A DNA stretch of 64,000 bases from NCBI GenBank assembly GCA_009840115.1, contig VXOJ01000017.1, positions 1 through 64,000 on the forward strand, given 5' to 3'. The notes beneath the pieces were generated by a model that saw nothing but the letters and a program-made list of their open reading frames with translations, ran no database searches and was not told the DNA's origin. The DNA comes from Gemmatimonadales bacterium (GTDB taxonomy: Bacteria; Gemmatimonadota; Gemmatimonadetes; Palauibacterales; Palauibacteraceae). Within the stretch, counting starts at the first letter, position 1; every line of letters begins with the position of its first letter. This document shows positions 35,950-43,201 of the stretch, one piece after another. The position numbers and the translations under genes were made by a program.

Positions 35950-36243
35950 ATGACGAAGGCGGATCTCATCGAACAGGTCCACGAGGCCATCGGCCCTGGC
36001 GTGACGAAGCGGGACTGCGCCGCGGTGGTCAACGCGTTTCTGAACGCCGTCAAGGGCGCCGTCGTACAAGGCAACCACATCGAGATTCGCGGCTTCGGCA
36101 CCTTCAAGGTCCGGGAACGCCGGACCCGCATGGCGCGCAATCCGCGCACGGGAGATCCCGTCCGCGTGCCGCCGAGGAAGGTGCCCGTCTTCAAGCCCTC
36201 GCGTCTGCTGCGCGACGAGGTGGCGTCGAGCCTCGGGGACTAG
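35950..36243 (+). CDS. HU-family DNA-binding protein
   Basis: The 97-aa protein has the HU/IHF fold: MTKADLIEQVHEAIG helix, IRGFGTFKVRERRTRMARNP with the DNA-bending arm (RNPRTGDPVRVPPRKVP), and a C-terminal helix. Proteins like this wrap and bend the chromosome and support replication and recombination. GGAGGAGAGGGAG just upstream of the ATG is a very strong ribosome binding site, consistent with high expression. HU versus IHF cannot be decided by eye. Confidence 0.93.
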   Translation: MTKADLIEQVHEAIGPGVTKRDCAAVVNAFLNAVKGAVVQGNHIEIRGFGTFKVRERRTRMARNPRTGDPVRVPPRKVPVFKPSRLLRDEVASSLGD

Positions 36244-36268
36244 CAGAGAGTGAGGTAATGCGGGCGGG

Positions 36269-37441
36269 TCAGCCGAAGAAGCCGGCGATCCGCTCCAGTC
36301 CCTCCTCCAGGACGTCCCGCTCCACCGCGAAGTTGAAGCGCAGGTGCCCCGGAGAGCCGAACGGTTCTCCGGGCATGCACGCGACCTTCGCATCGGCGAG
36401 CAGCCGCTCGGCGACGTCCAGCGACGTGGCGCCACGGTCGGTGAGCCGTCCGTAGAAGTACAGCGCGCCGTCCGGCGCGAACGCCTCGATCCCGTCCATC
36501 TCCGTGAATCTCGACAGCCCGAGTTCCCTGAGTCCGGAGAGCCTGGACAGGAGTTCCGAGACGAACGCCTCGCGGGGAAGGCTCTCGCCGAGCGCGGCCG
36601 CGGCGGCGTACTGGGAGGGGCCGACCGCCCCGGAGGTTGTCTGTCCCTGCAGGTCCGCCATCTTCCGGACGACCTCCCGCGGCCCCACGGCATACCCTAT
36701 CCGGAACCCCGGCATGCAGAACGCCTTCGAGACGCCGTCGAGCAGGATCGTCCTCTCCCCGCGCTCCGCAATGTCGAACACGGACGAAGACGGAGCCCCG
36801 TAGGCGAGCCGCCGGTAGATCTCGTCGGAGAGCACCCAGATCCCGTGCCGCTCCGCCCACGCCATGATCTCGCGCAGCAGGCCGGGCGGGATGACGGCCC
36901 CGGTCGGGTTTCCCGGGCTGTTGAGCATGAGCCCCCGCGTCCGCGTCGTGCGGGCCGCCTCGAGGTCCTCGACGGCCGGCACGAACCCGCCTTCCCACGT
37001 CGTCTCCGCGATGACCGGCTCCGCCCCCGCGAGCCGGACGATCGTTGTGTAGCTCGGCCAGAAGGGGGAGGGCACCAGCACCTCCTCGCCAGCGCCGAAG
37101 AGGGCATAGCAGCAGTTGAACAGCGACTGCTTCACGCCCGCGCTCACGATCACGGAGTCCGGATCCACGGCCTCGGCCTCCGTCGTCTCGCGGAGATAGC
37201 GCGCGATCGCCTCGCGCAGTTCGGGCAGGCCGGAGGTGGGGGGATATCCCGTCTTCCCCTCCTCCACGGCCCGAATGCCCGCGTGGGCCGCGAAGGGCGG
37301 GGCGGGGTACTGCGGCTCGCCGGCCGAGAGGTCCACGACCGGAACTCCCGCCGCCCTCAGCTTCCGGGCGCGGGCGGCCAGCACCAGTGTGGCCGATGCC
37401 TCGAGCCGGGCGACGTTCGGGGAAAACTGCGTTGCGGGCAC
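36269..37441 (-). CDS. pyridoxal-phosphate aminotransferase, class I/II (aspartate-type fold)
   Basis: The 390-aa enzyme has VDLSAGEPQYPAP near residue 34, the NSPGNPTGAVIP cofactor block near residue 170, the VLSDEIYRRLAY Asp/Tyr pair and the Schiff-base Lys in LDGVSKAFCMPGFRIGY (near 235). This pattern fits class I aspartate or aromatic aminotransferases; the amino donor cannot be assigned. GTG at 37441 puts the conserved N-terminus at residue 1. The frame is open further upstream but crosses the divergent promoter at 37476-37504. Confidence 0.9.
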   Translation of the reverse strand: MPATQFSPNVARLEASATLVLAARARKLRAAGVPVVDLSAGEPQYPAPPFAAHAGIRAVEEGKTGYPPTSGLPELREAIARYLRETTEAEAVDPDSVIVSAGVKQSLFNCCYALFGAGEEVLVPSPFWPSYTTIVRLAGAEPVIAETTWEGGFVPAVEDLEAARTTRTRGLMLNSPGNPTGAVIPPGLLREIMAWAERHGIWVLSDEIYRRLAYGAPSSSVFDIAERGERTILLDGVSKAFCMPGFRIGYAVGPREVVRKMADLQGQTTSGAVGPSQYAAAAALGESLPREAFVSELLSRLSGLRELGLSRFTEMDGIEAFAPDGALYFYGRLTDRGATSLDVAERLLADAKVACMPGEPFGSPGHLRFNFAVERDVLEEGLERIAGFFG

Positions 37442-37475
37442 GTTCGGGCGCTCTTGTCGAAGGGGTGGGTCGGAT

Positions 37476-37504
37476 TTGAGAGAGGGCTGCGGGGCCCCTA
37501 TCTT
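37476..37504 (+). promoter_or_regulatory. promoter of the small protein-moaDE cluster
   Basis: TTGAGA (37476-37481) and TATCTT (37499-37504) are exactly 17 bp apart. The -10 context CTATCTTTC is the same as at 15580-15588. The first downstream start is 32 bases away. Confidence 0.55.
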
Positions 37505-37535
37505 TCGGCTGCTGGATGGTACGCGGGGAGAGTCC

Positions 37536-37811
37536 ATGACGACAGAGACCGGAAGCGCGCTGGCCCCGGCGGACGTGCTGGCCGCCACGCGAGACTTCTT
37601 TCTCGGGGACGACCGGATGGTCGATGCCTGGGTCGACACCGAGAGCGACACGCACATTGCGTTCTGCACCTTCAGGGGCAACCTCTCGGTTGCCGCCTTC
37701 CCGGATCCCGCCGGGTCCGACGGGACGCGGATCCGGGTGACGACGCTGCGCGAAGAGGGGATCGTGCCCAGGCTCCTCGCCCACCTCGCGCTCGCGAACG
37801 CGCGCGCATGA
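37536..37811 (+). CDS. uncharacterised 91-aa protein
   Basis: The ATG at 37536 has GGGGAGAG upstream and lies just after a good promoter. The product begins MTTETGSALAPADVLAATRD and continues with FFLGDDRMVDAWVDTESDTH, then strand-like THIAFCTFRGNLSVAAF and a C-terminal helix LLAHLALANARA. It looks like a compact alpha/beta domain without a signal peptide. No family is recognised. It precedes moaD by 13 bases, so a link to molybdenum cofactor synthesis is possible but unproven. Confidence 0.7.
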   Translation: MTTETGSALAPADVLAATRDFFLGDDRMVDAWVDTESDTHIAFCTFRGNLSVAAFPDPAGSDGTRIRVTTLREEGIVPRLLAHLALANARA

Positions 37812-37824
37812 ACAGGCGCTCCTG

Positions 37825-38076
37825 ATGGACCGGATCTCGGTGCGCACGCTCTTCTTCGGCGTGTACGGCGAACTCGCCGCGCGCAGGGAGGGATCGGCGG
37901 AACTCGCGGCGGACAGCACCGTGGGCGACCTCGTCGAGACCCTGCGCGGACCGGGCGGGCTCGACTGGCTCCCGGAGAGGGTCGTCGTCGCCGTCAACCA
38001 TAGTTACGCGGAGGCCGGCACGACCCTGTCCGACGGAGACGAGGTCGCGCTCATCCCCCCTGTTGCGGGGGGCTGA
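37825..38076 (+). CDS. moaD: molybdopterin synthase small subunit (MoaD)
   Basis: The 83-aa ubiquitin-like protein ends in VALIPPVAGG, the C-terminal double Gly that becomes a thiocarboxylate and donates sulfur to precursor Z. VRTLFFGVYGELA at the start is the typical first strand. It is followed 4 bases after its stop by moaE, its complex partner. Confidence 0.93.
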   Translation: MDRISVRTLFFGVYGELAARREGSAELAADSTVGDLVETLRGPGGLDWLPERVVVAVNHSYAEAGTTLSDGDEVALIPPVAGG

Positions 38077-38080
38077 GCCG

Positions 38081-38572
38081 ATGTCGAAGGCGGCAAACGG
38101 CCGCGTGCGGACATGGATCACCCGCGAAAGTCTGGACGACTTCGCGCAATTCGAGGATATTGTACGGGAGATCGGATCCGTGGAGGACGGCGCGCTGCTC
38201 TTTTTTCAGGGGCGGGTTCGCCGCACGAACCGCGGTCGCGCGGTGTCGCGCCTCGCGTACGACGCGTACGGAGAGATGGCGGAGCGGGAGCTGTCGGCCA
38301 TCTGCCACGAGGCGCTGGAGCGGTTCGACGTGGGCTCCGTCGCCGCGGCCCACCGCGTGGGCGATCTCGGGCTGGGTGAGGTCAGCGTGGCGATCGCGGT
38401 CACGTCGGCCCACCGCGACGACGGCTACCGGGCGTCGCGGTGGATTATCGAAACGATCAAGGTCAGACTGCCGATCTGGAAGCACGAGCACTACGAGGAC
38501 GGCGAGTCCCACTGGGTGGGAGCCCCGGCCATGGAGGCGGAAGCCCCGGCCGGCGCCGCGCGGTTCGAGTAG
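38081..38572 (+). CDS. moaE: molybdopterin synthase catalytic subunit (MoaE)
   Basis: The 163-aa subunit forms molybdopterin synthase with MoaD. Conserved blocks are ALLFFQGRVRRTNRGRAV (near residues 42-59), LAYDAYGEMAERELS, the AHRVGDLGLGEVSVAIAV hinge and the catalytic-region IKVRLPIWKHEHYEDGESHW with its Lys pair. ATG at 38081 is chosen over TTG 38063 because it starts just after moaD and has GGGGGG upstream. Confidence 0.93.
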   Translation: MSKAANGRVRTWITRESLDDFAQFEDIVREIGSVEDGALLFFQGRVRRTNRGRAVSRLAYDAYGEMAERELSAICHEALERFDVGSVAAAHRVGDLGLGEVSVAIAVTSAHRDDGYRASRWIIETIKVRLPIWKHEHYEDGESHWVGAPAMEAEAPAGAARFE

Positions 38573-38651
38573 GGAGGTCTGGTCAGGGGCCGTCCGACGG
38601 ACTTCGAGGCAGCCGGCCTCGGGCCCGGGCGCCCAAATCGAGGAGGACGCC

Positions 38652-38774
38652 ATGTTTAAGATGGTCCGCAACCTGCTGGTCGTCGCGATGATCGCGACGG
38701 TCTCGTTTGCCGGAGATTGTGGCGACGACGACGACAACATGATGATGCAGGAAGGCGTCACGGTCATCGGCTAG
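38652..38774 (+). CDS. 40-aa secreted or membrane-anchored micropeptide
   Basis: A perfect AGGAGG (38641-38646) precedes this ATG. The peptide starts MFKMVRNLLVVAMIATVSFA, a complete signal sequence, and continues GDCGDDDDNMMMQEGVTVIG. Cleavage after SFA would release a 20-residue acidic, Met-rich peptide with one Cys pattern (DCG). Alternatively the Cys could be lipidated, but the lipobox (AGDC) is poor. It lies between moaE and moaA, and a large hairpin follows. No homologue or function is recognised; Asp4/Met3 suggests possible metal binding (inference). Confidence 0.6.
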   Translation: MFKMVRNLLVVAMIATVSFAGDCGDDDDNMMMQEGVTVIG

Positions 38775-38784
38775 CTGTCCGCCG

Positions 38785-38827
38785 GCGGGGATTCCGCGCG
38801 GCCACCACGGCTGCGCGGGGTCCCCGC
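38785..38827 (+). terminator. large GC hairpin between micropeptide and moaA
   Basis: GCGGGGA (38785-38791) pairs with TCCCCGC (38821-38827). After a TT/GG internal loop, CCGCGC (38794-38799) pairs with GCGCGG (38813-38818), and the stem continues through a G-U pair and GCC/GGC to a short apical loop. No T run follows; moaA begins 13 bases later. It could terminate the micropeptide message or regulate moaA translation. Confidence 0.5.
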
Positions 38828-38840
38828 ACACTCACCGCTC

Positions 38841-39821
38841 ATGAAAGATCAATTCGGCCGCCGAATCCGGTACCTTCGGATCTCGGTCACGGACCGCTGC
38901 AACCTGCGCTGCACGTACTGCATGCCGGAGGAGGGGCTCGCCTGGATCCCCAAGCCCGAAATGCTCGCGTACGAGGAGATCGCCGAGATCGTGCGCCAGA
39001 TGGCCGCGCTCGGGCTGGAACGGGTGCGGATCACGGGCGGCGAGCCGCTCGTCCGCAAGGATCTGCCGGATCTCGTGCGCATGATCGCCGCGGTCCCCGG
39101 CATCGACGACATCTCCCTCTCCACGAACGCCATCCTCCTGCCGCGTTTCGCGACGGCCCTCCGGGAAGCGGGGGTCGCGCGGGTGAACGTCAGCCTGGAC
39201 ACGCTCGACCGGGACGGGTTCGAGGAGATCGCCCGGCGGCCGGCGCGGCGCTTTGACGAGACGATGGAAGGCCTCCGGGCCGCCGAGGAGGCGGGCTTCG
39301 CTCCGATCAAGATCAACTGCGTCATCATGCGGGGCCTCAACGACCACGAAGTCGTCGACTTCGCCGAGATCACGCGGGAGCGGCCGTGGCACGTACGCTT
39401 CATCGAACTCATGCCGGTGGGGGAGAACCTGCACCTCACCGACCGGTTCATCTCGACCGATGAGGTGCTCGAGAAGATCCGCTCGATCGAGGACCTCCTG
39501 CCGGACCCGGGGCCGCGGGGGAACGGGCCCGCCGTGTACTACCGCTTCCCGGGCGGCGCCGGAACCGTGGGCGCGATCACACCCCTCTCCCACAACTACT
39601 GCGAACGCTGCAACCGCATGCGGCTGACCGCCGACGGGAAGCTGCGGACCTGCCTGTTCGGCGACCACGAGGTCGACCTGAAGGGTCCGCTGCGCGAGAC
39701 GGGCCGCATCGAGGGCGCGGTGGCGGAGGCGCTCGCCGGGAAGCCGAAGCGCCACTACCTGGAACTGGGAACGGCGGCCGGCAGCGGCGGGCTCGCCGCC
39801 CTGAGTCAGGTCGGCGGATGA
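38841..39821 (+). CDS. moaA: GTP 3',8-cyclase (MoaA), radical SAM
   Basis: The 326-aa enzyme starts molybdenum cofactor synthesis from GTP. It has the radical SAM cluster CNLRCTYC (Cys near 21, 25 and 28), ITGGEPLVRKD, the C-terminal second cluster CERCNRMRLTADGKLRTC (near 254-271) and the functional C-terminal Gly-Gly (SQVGG). The full set with moaD and moaE nearby indicates active Moco synthesis, though moaC is not in the window. Confidence 0.95.
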   Translation: MKDQFGRRIRYLRISVTDRCNLRCTYCMPEEGLAWIPKPEMLAYEEIAEIVRQMAALGLERVRITGGEPLVRKDLPDLVRMIAAVPGIDDISLSTNAILLPRFATALREAGVARVNVSLDTLDRDGFEEIARRPARRFDETMEGLRAAEEAGFAPIKINCVIMRGLNDHEVVDFAEITRERPWHVRFIELMPVGENLHLTDRFISTDEVLEKIRSIEDLLPDPGPRGNGPAVYYRFPGGAGTVGAITPLSHNYCERCNRMRLTADGKLRTCLFGDHEVDLKGPLRETGRIEGAVAEALAGKPKRHYLELGTAAGSGGLAALSQVGG

Positions 39822-40063
39822 CGAACTACGAGGAACGACTCCGGCACAGGGATCTGCTCGAACGGGCGACCGACCTGCGCAGGCGGCTCGAACTCGAAGA
39901 CGGCGATTCCCCCATGCGGCGCGAGGAAGGGGCCGAACTGGCGGCCCTCCTCGAAGCCACGCTGGCCGAGATCAGTCCGGAGCGCTGGGACCGGGTCATG
40001 GAGACGATCGCCGGGGAGGCGGCGCGGAGGGCGGGCGCGGGCGCGGCCCCGATGTTCGACTGA
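39818..40063 (+). CDS. uncharacterised 81-aa helical protein
   Basis: The ATG overlaps the moaA stop (ATGA), so the gene is probably translated with moaA. The product begins MTNYEERLRHRDLLERATD and is dominated by charged helices (DLRRRLELEDGD, AALLEATLAEISPERWDRVM), suggesting a small soluble coiled-coil-like protein ending APMFD. No family is recognised. Confidence 0.6.
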   Translation: MTNYEERLRHRDLLERATDLRRRLELEDGDSPMRREEGAELAALLEATLAEISPERWDRVMETIAGEAARRAGAGAAPMFD

Positions 40064-40073
40064 CCGTCTTCGC

Positions 40074-40463
40074 TTGACCGGCGCCGCTTCCCCGCACCGC
40101 AAACTCCTCGCGGCCGGGTGCCTGCTGGCGGGCCTCGGAGTCGCCGCCGGAGCGTTCGGCGCGCACTCGCTCGAAGGCCGCCTCTCGGCCGATGCCCTCG
40201 CGATCTTCGACACGGCGGCACGCTACCACATGCTGCACGCCCTGGGGCTCATCCTCCTCGGCCTCGCGGCGGCCCGCTGGCCGGATGCGGCGTGGCACTG
40301 TCCCGGCCTGCTCATGCTGTGTGGCATCGCGGTGTTCAGCGGAACGCTCTACGCCCTCGCCCTGTCCGGAATCGGCTGGCTCGGCGCGATCACGCCCATC
40401 GGCGGCGCCGCCCTCATCGCCGCCTGGATCTGGGCGGCCTGGCTCGCCCTCACCCACCCCTGA
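40074..40463 (+). CDS. DUF423 family membrane protein
   Basis: The 129-aa protein has about four hydrophobic helices. Family hallmarks are GAFGAHSLEGRLS near residue 27, the TAARYHMLHALGLILLG block and LGAITPIGGAALIAAWIW near the C-terminus. DUF423 proteins are widespread inner-membrane proteins of unknown role. TTG is the only start that keeps the first helix; no clear ribosome binding site is seen. Confidence 0.85.
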   Translation: MTGAASPHRKLLAAGCLLAGLGVAAGAFGAHSLEGRLSADALAIFDTAARYHMLHALGLILLGLAAARWPDAAWHCPGLLMLCGIAVFSGTLYALALSGIGWLGAITPIGGAALIAAWIWAAWLALTHP

Positions 40464-40488
40464 CGCACCCGCTCCGCTCCGCGCCCCC

Positions 40489-40506
40489 TTGACGTGCGCG
40501 TAGGTT
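40489..40506 (+). promoter_or_regulatory. possible dcd promoter elements and 5' hairpin
   Basis: TAGGTT (40501-40506) fits the TANNTT -10 pattern; TTGACG (40489-40494) lies only 6 bases upstream. TTGACG could instead act as -35 for GATAGA (40512-40517). The leader contains a GGCCG/CGGCC hairpin (40523-40536) before the GAGAGG ribosome binding site. Confidence 0.3.
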
Positions 40507-40558
40507 CACTCGATAGAAGTTGGGCCGCGAGCGGCCGTGCCCCCAACCGAGAGGTCCG

Positions 40559-41113
40559 ATGGCGATCAAGAGTGACGGCTGGATTCGGCGCATGGCGCGC
40601 GGTCATGGGATGATCGAACCCTTCGCCGACCGCCAGGTGCGCGACGGCGTCATCTCCTACGGCGTCAGCAGCTACGGCTACGACATGCGGGTCGCCGACG
40701 AATTCCGGATCTTCCACAACGCGCTCTTCCCGGTCGTCGACCCCAAGAAGTTCGACGAGCGCTCCTTCCTCGAGTACTCGGGCGACGTCTGCATCATCCC
40801 CCCGAACTCCTTCGCCCTCGCGCGCTCGATCGAGTACTTCCGGATTCCGCGCAACATCCTCACGATCTGCGTGGGGAAGAGCACCTACGCGCGCTGCGGC
40901 CTCATCGTGAACGTCACGCCCTTCGAACCGGAGTGGGAGGGGCACGTGACGCTCGAGATCTCGAACACGACGCCGCTCCCGGCCCGCGTGTACGCGAACG
41001 AGGGGATCGCCCAGGTCCTCTTCTTCGAGTCCGACGAGGTCTGCGAGGTCAGCTACGCGGACAAGGCCGGAAAGTACCAGGGCCAGACCGGAGTCACCCC
41101 GCCGAAGCTCTGA
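40559..41113 (+). CDS. dcd: dCTP deaminase
   Basis: The 184-aa enzyme deaminates dCTP to dUTP for thymidylate synthesis. The Ser/Arg pair in [10 protein letters not shown] (near 104-113) and the catalytic Glu in [14 protein letters not shown] (near 131) are present, and the C-terminal [12 protein letters not shown] closes the active site. ATG 40559 is chosen for its GAGAGG ribosome binding site; a GTG 13 codons upstream lies inside the leader hairpin. Whether it also has dUTPase activity cannot be settled. Confidence 0.94.
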   Translation: MAIKSDGWIRRMARGHGMIEPFADRQVRDGVISYGVSSYGYDMRVADEFRIFHNALFPVVDPKKFDERSFLEYSGDVCIIPPNSFALARSIEYFRIPRNILTICVGKSTYARCGLIVNVTPFEPEWEGHVTLEISNTTPLPARVYANEGIAQVLFFESDEVCEVSYADKAGKYQGQTGVTPPKL

Positions 41114-41129
41114 CTCCTCGGCGAGGGGA

Positions 41130-41978
41130 CTATGGCGTGAACCCGGTGGCGAGTTCGGCGAGGAGGCGGGTCAGGAGGCGGGGGTGTTGTTCGGTCAGGA
41201 CATGGCCGCCGTCGGGGGACAGGGTGAAGCCGCAGTCGAGGCGGGCGGCCAGGCGCCTCGCCGCTTCGACGGGGATCCTCGGGTCGTGGGCGCCCGTCAC
41301 GACGTGGGCGGCGACGGGGCGGCGGGGCATGCGATCCTCGAGTTCCGCCGGATGCCAGTCGGCGAGGATGCGCAGGAGCGTGCGGGCGCGCGCCGGGCTC
41401 GCCCACGGCCGCGCGTAGGCGGCGACCAGCTCCGAGGGGGCCCGGAAGGCGGGGCCGCACGCCCGCTTCAGGACCAGGTGCCCCAGCGGCGCGTAAAGCG
41501 GCGCGAGGAGGCTTCCGACCCCCCGCCGCACCGCGGATGACCGCAGCAGCCGCAGGATGGCCGGACTCCGGATTTCCGGCGTGACCGGGTTCGAGAGCAG
41601 GAGACCGCCGATGTCCGGTTCCGCCTCCGCGAGTGCGAGCGCGATGGCCGCCCCCTGCGAGTGTCCCGCGACGAGTCGCGGCCGGGGGCCGTCCGGCGAC
41701 AGCGCCCGCACCACCGCGCGAACCCGCCGCACCTCGTCATCCAGCGTGTAGGAGAGTTCCGCCCGCGCGTCCGAGGCGCCCCGGCCAGGCAGGTCGAGAA
41801 GCCAGCATTCCCACCCCTGATGTGCCTCGGCGAAGCGTTCGGCGACGGGCCGCCACGCCCGCCCGTGGGCGCTGATCCCGTGCAGGAAGAGGACGGGGCG
41901 CCCCGCGCCCAGAACGGTCACGCGCACGGTGCCGTCGCCGATCGTCACATTCCGCACCACAGGCCGCTTTCGACTCAC
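41130..41978 (-). CDS. alpha/beta-hydrolase fold protein
   Basis: The 282-aa protein has the full catalytic set: oxyanion segment LFLHGISAHGRAW (near 31-43), nucleophile elbow AGHSQGAA (Ser near 108), Asp in VTGAHDPRIP and His in GGHVLTEQHP. It lacks a signal peptide and is probably cytosolic. GTG 41978 is chosen because GAGGGAG lies 3-4 bases upstream. It is convergent with dcd and divergent from nuoA. Esterase, lipase-like or C-C hydrolase activity is possible; the substrate is unknown. Confidence 0.85.
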   Translation of the reverse strand: MSRKRPVVRNVTIGDGTVRVTVLGAGRPVLFLHGISAHGRAWRPVAERFAEAHQGWECWLLDLPGRGASDARAELSYTLDDEVRRVRAVVRALSPDGPRPRLVAGHSQGAAIALALAEAEPDIGGLLLSNPVTPEIRSPAILRLLRSSAVRRGVGSLLAPLYAPLGHLVLKRACGPAFRAPSELVAAYARPWASPARARTLLRILADWHPAELEDRMPRRPVAAHVVTGAHDPRIPVEAARRLAARLDCGFTLSPDGGHVLTEQHPRLLTRLLAELATGFTP

Positions 41979-42011
41979 TCGCTCCCTCTGCTTTCCGAGG
42001 CCAAATACCGC

Positions 42012-42040
42012 TTGCCGCTCATACCCCTCCGCGATACCTT
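42012..42040 (+). promoter_or_regulatory. promoter of the nuo operon
   Basis: TTGCCG (42012-42017) and TACCTT (42035-42040) are exactly 17 bp apart, 56 bases before nuoA. This is the only good promoter seen ahead of the 14-kb Complex I operon. Confidence 0.6.
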
Positions 42041-42095
42041 CGCGGCGCGGGAAAGTGAAGAAATTCACAAGCTCGCACGAGAGGAGCGAACCCCC

Positions 42096-42452
42096 TTGCT
42101 CGACCCATATCTCGGCATCCTGATCCTCGCGTTGGTCGGCGTGCTGAACGCGGCCGCGATGATGGGCGTATCGCATTTCGTGGGCTCCCGGCGACCGACT
42201 CCGGTGAAGGCGAGCCCGTACGAGTCGGGGATTCCCCCGCTCGGGACGACGCGGGAGCGGTTCTCGGTCAATTTCTACATCGTGGCGATGCTCTTCATCG
42301 TCCTCGATATCGAGACGCTCTTCCTCATTCCGTGGGCCGCGATCTTCCGGGATCTGGGGATGGTCGGGTTCGTGGAGATCACGGCGTTCCTCTCCGTGCT
42401 CGGCGTCGGACTCGTGTACGCGTGGAAGAAGGGGGCCCTCGAATGGGACTGA
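42096..42452 (+). CDS. nuoA: NADH-quinone oxidoreductase subunit A
   Basis: The 118-aa membrane subunit has three helices. Conserved [19 protein letters not shown] (about 40-58) is the loop that contacts the quinone region, and [12 protein letters not shown] carries the conserved acidic pair. The TTG start gives [19 protein letters not shown] lies 9 bases upstream. It opens the Complex I operon. Confidence 0.92.
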   Translation: MLDPYLGILILALVGVLNAAAMMGVSHFVGSRRPTPVKASPYESGIPPLGTTRERFSVNFYIVAMLFIVLDIETLFLIPWAAIFRDLGMVGFVEITAFLSVLGVGLVYAWKKGALEWD

Positions 42453-42477
42453 ACCCGGGACCGGGCGGGCAGACACG

Positions 42478-43185
42478 ATGAGAACCCTCGATACGCTTCC
42501 GCCCGGCGCGCACCCGGACGCCAACCCCGGCGAACTCGACACCGGCATTCCGCACAACTGGATGACGACGAAGCTCGACTACGTCGTCAACTGGGCGCGC
42601 CGCAACTCGCTGTGGCCCATGCCGTTCGGGACCGCCTGCTGCGCGATCGAGATGATGGCCTCCGCCGCGAGCAAGTACGACATCGGCCGCTTCGGGATGG
42701 AGCGCATGTCGTTCAGCCCGCGGCAGGCGGACCTGATGATCGTCGCCGGCCGGGTCACCTACAAGCTGGCCCCGGTCCTGCGCCGGGTGTGGGACCAGAT
42801 GCCGCAGCCCAAGTGGTGCGTGTCCATGGGCGCGTGCGCGAGTTCCGGCGGGATGTTCGACAACTACACGATCGTCCAGGGCATCGACACGATCGTGCCG
42901 GTCGACGTCTACGTCCCGGGCTGCCCGCCACGGCCGGAAGGGCTCATCTACGGACTCCTCATGATCCAGGAGAAGATCAAGGGAGAGTCGCTGGCCGATC
43001 CCCGGGCGCGGGACGAGGCGCCGGAGGCGGTCGGACGCCCGAACCTGCCCCCGGAAACGATCGAACTCGTGGCCCAGCCGTTCGGCAACTCGACGAACCA
43101 GAACCGGATGAGCGGGCTCGGCCCGACCTCCGCGCTGGCGCGCTCCCGCGACCGGCGCGAACGCCGCCTGGAACACCGGGATTGA
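42478..43185 (+). CDS. nuoB: NADH-quinone oxidoreductase subunit B
   Basis: The 235-aa subunit holds the terminal [4Fe-4S] cluster N2. Ligands are visible in [11 protein letters not shown] (the adjacent Cys pair near 46), GACASSGG (near 118) and [11 protein letters not shown] (near 148). It sits next to the quinone site. The C-terminus is about 55 residues longer than the conserved core and is charged. A 14-bp palindrome begins right after its stop. Confidence 0.95.
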   Translation: MRTLDTLPPGAHPDANPGELDTGIPHNWMTTKLDYVVNWARRNSLWPMPFGTACCAIEMMASAASKYDIGRFGMERMSFSPRQADLMIVAGRVTYKLAPVLRRVWDQMPQPKWCVSMGACASSGGMFDNYTIVQGIDTIVPVDVYVPGCPPRPEGLIYGLLMIQEKIKGESLADPRARDEAPEAVGRPNLPPETIELVAQPFGNSTNQNRMSGLGPTSALARSRDRRERRLEHRD

Positions 43186-43199
43186 GCGGAGCGCTCCGC
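43186..43199. repeat. 14-bp perfect palindrome between nuoB and nuoCD
   Basis: GCGGAGCGCTCCGC follows the nuoB stop immediately and ends 2 bases before the nuoCD TTG. It contains the only purine-rich stretch (GGAG) that could serve as the nuoCD ribosome binding site. Confidence 0.5.
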
Positions 43200-43201
43200 C
43201 G

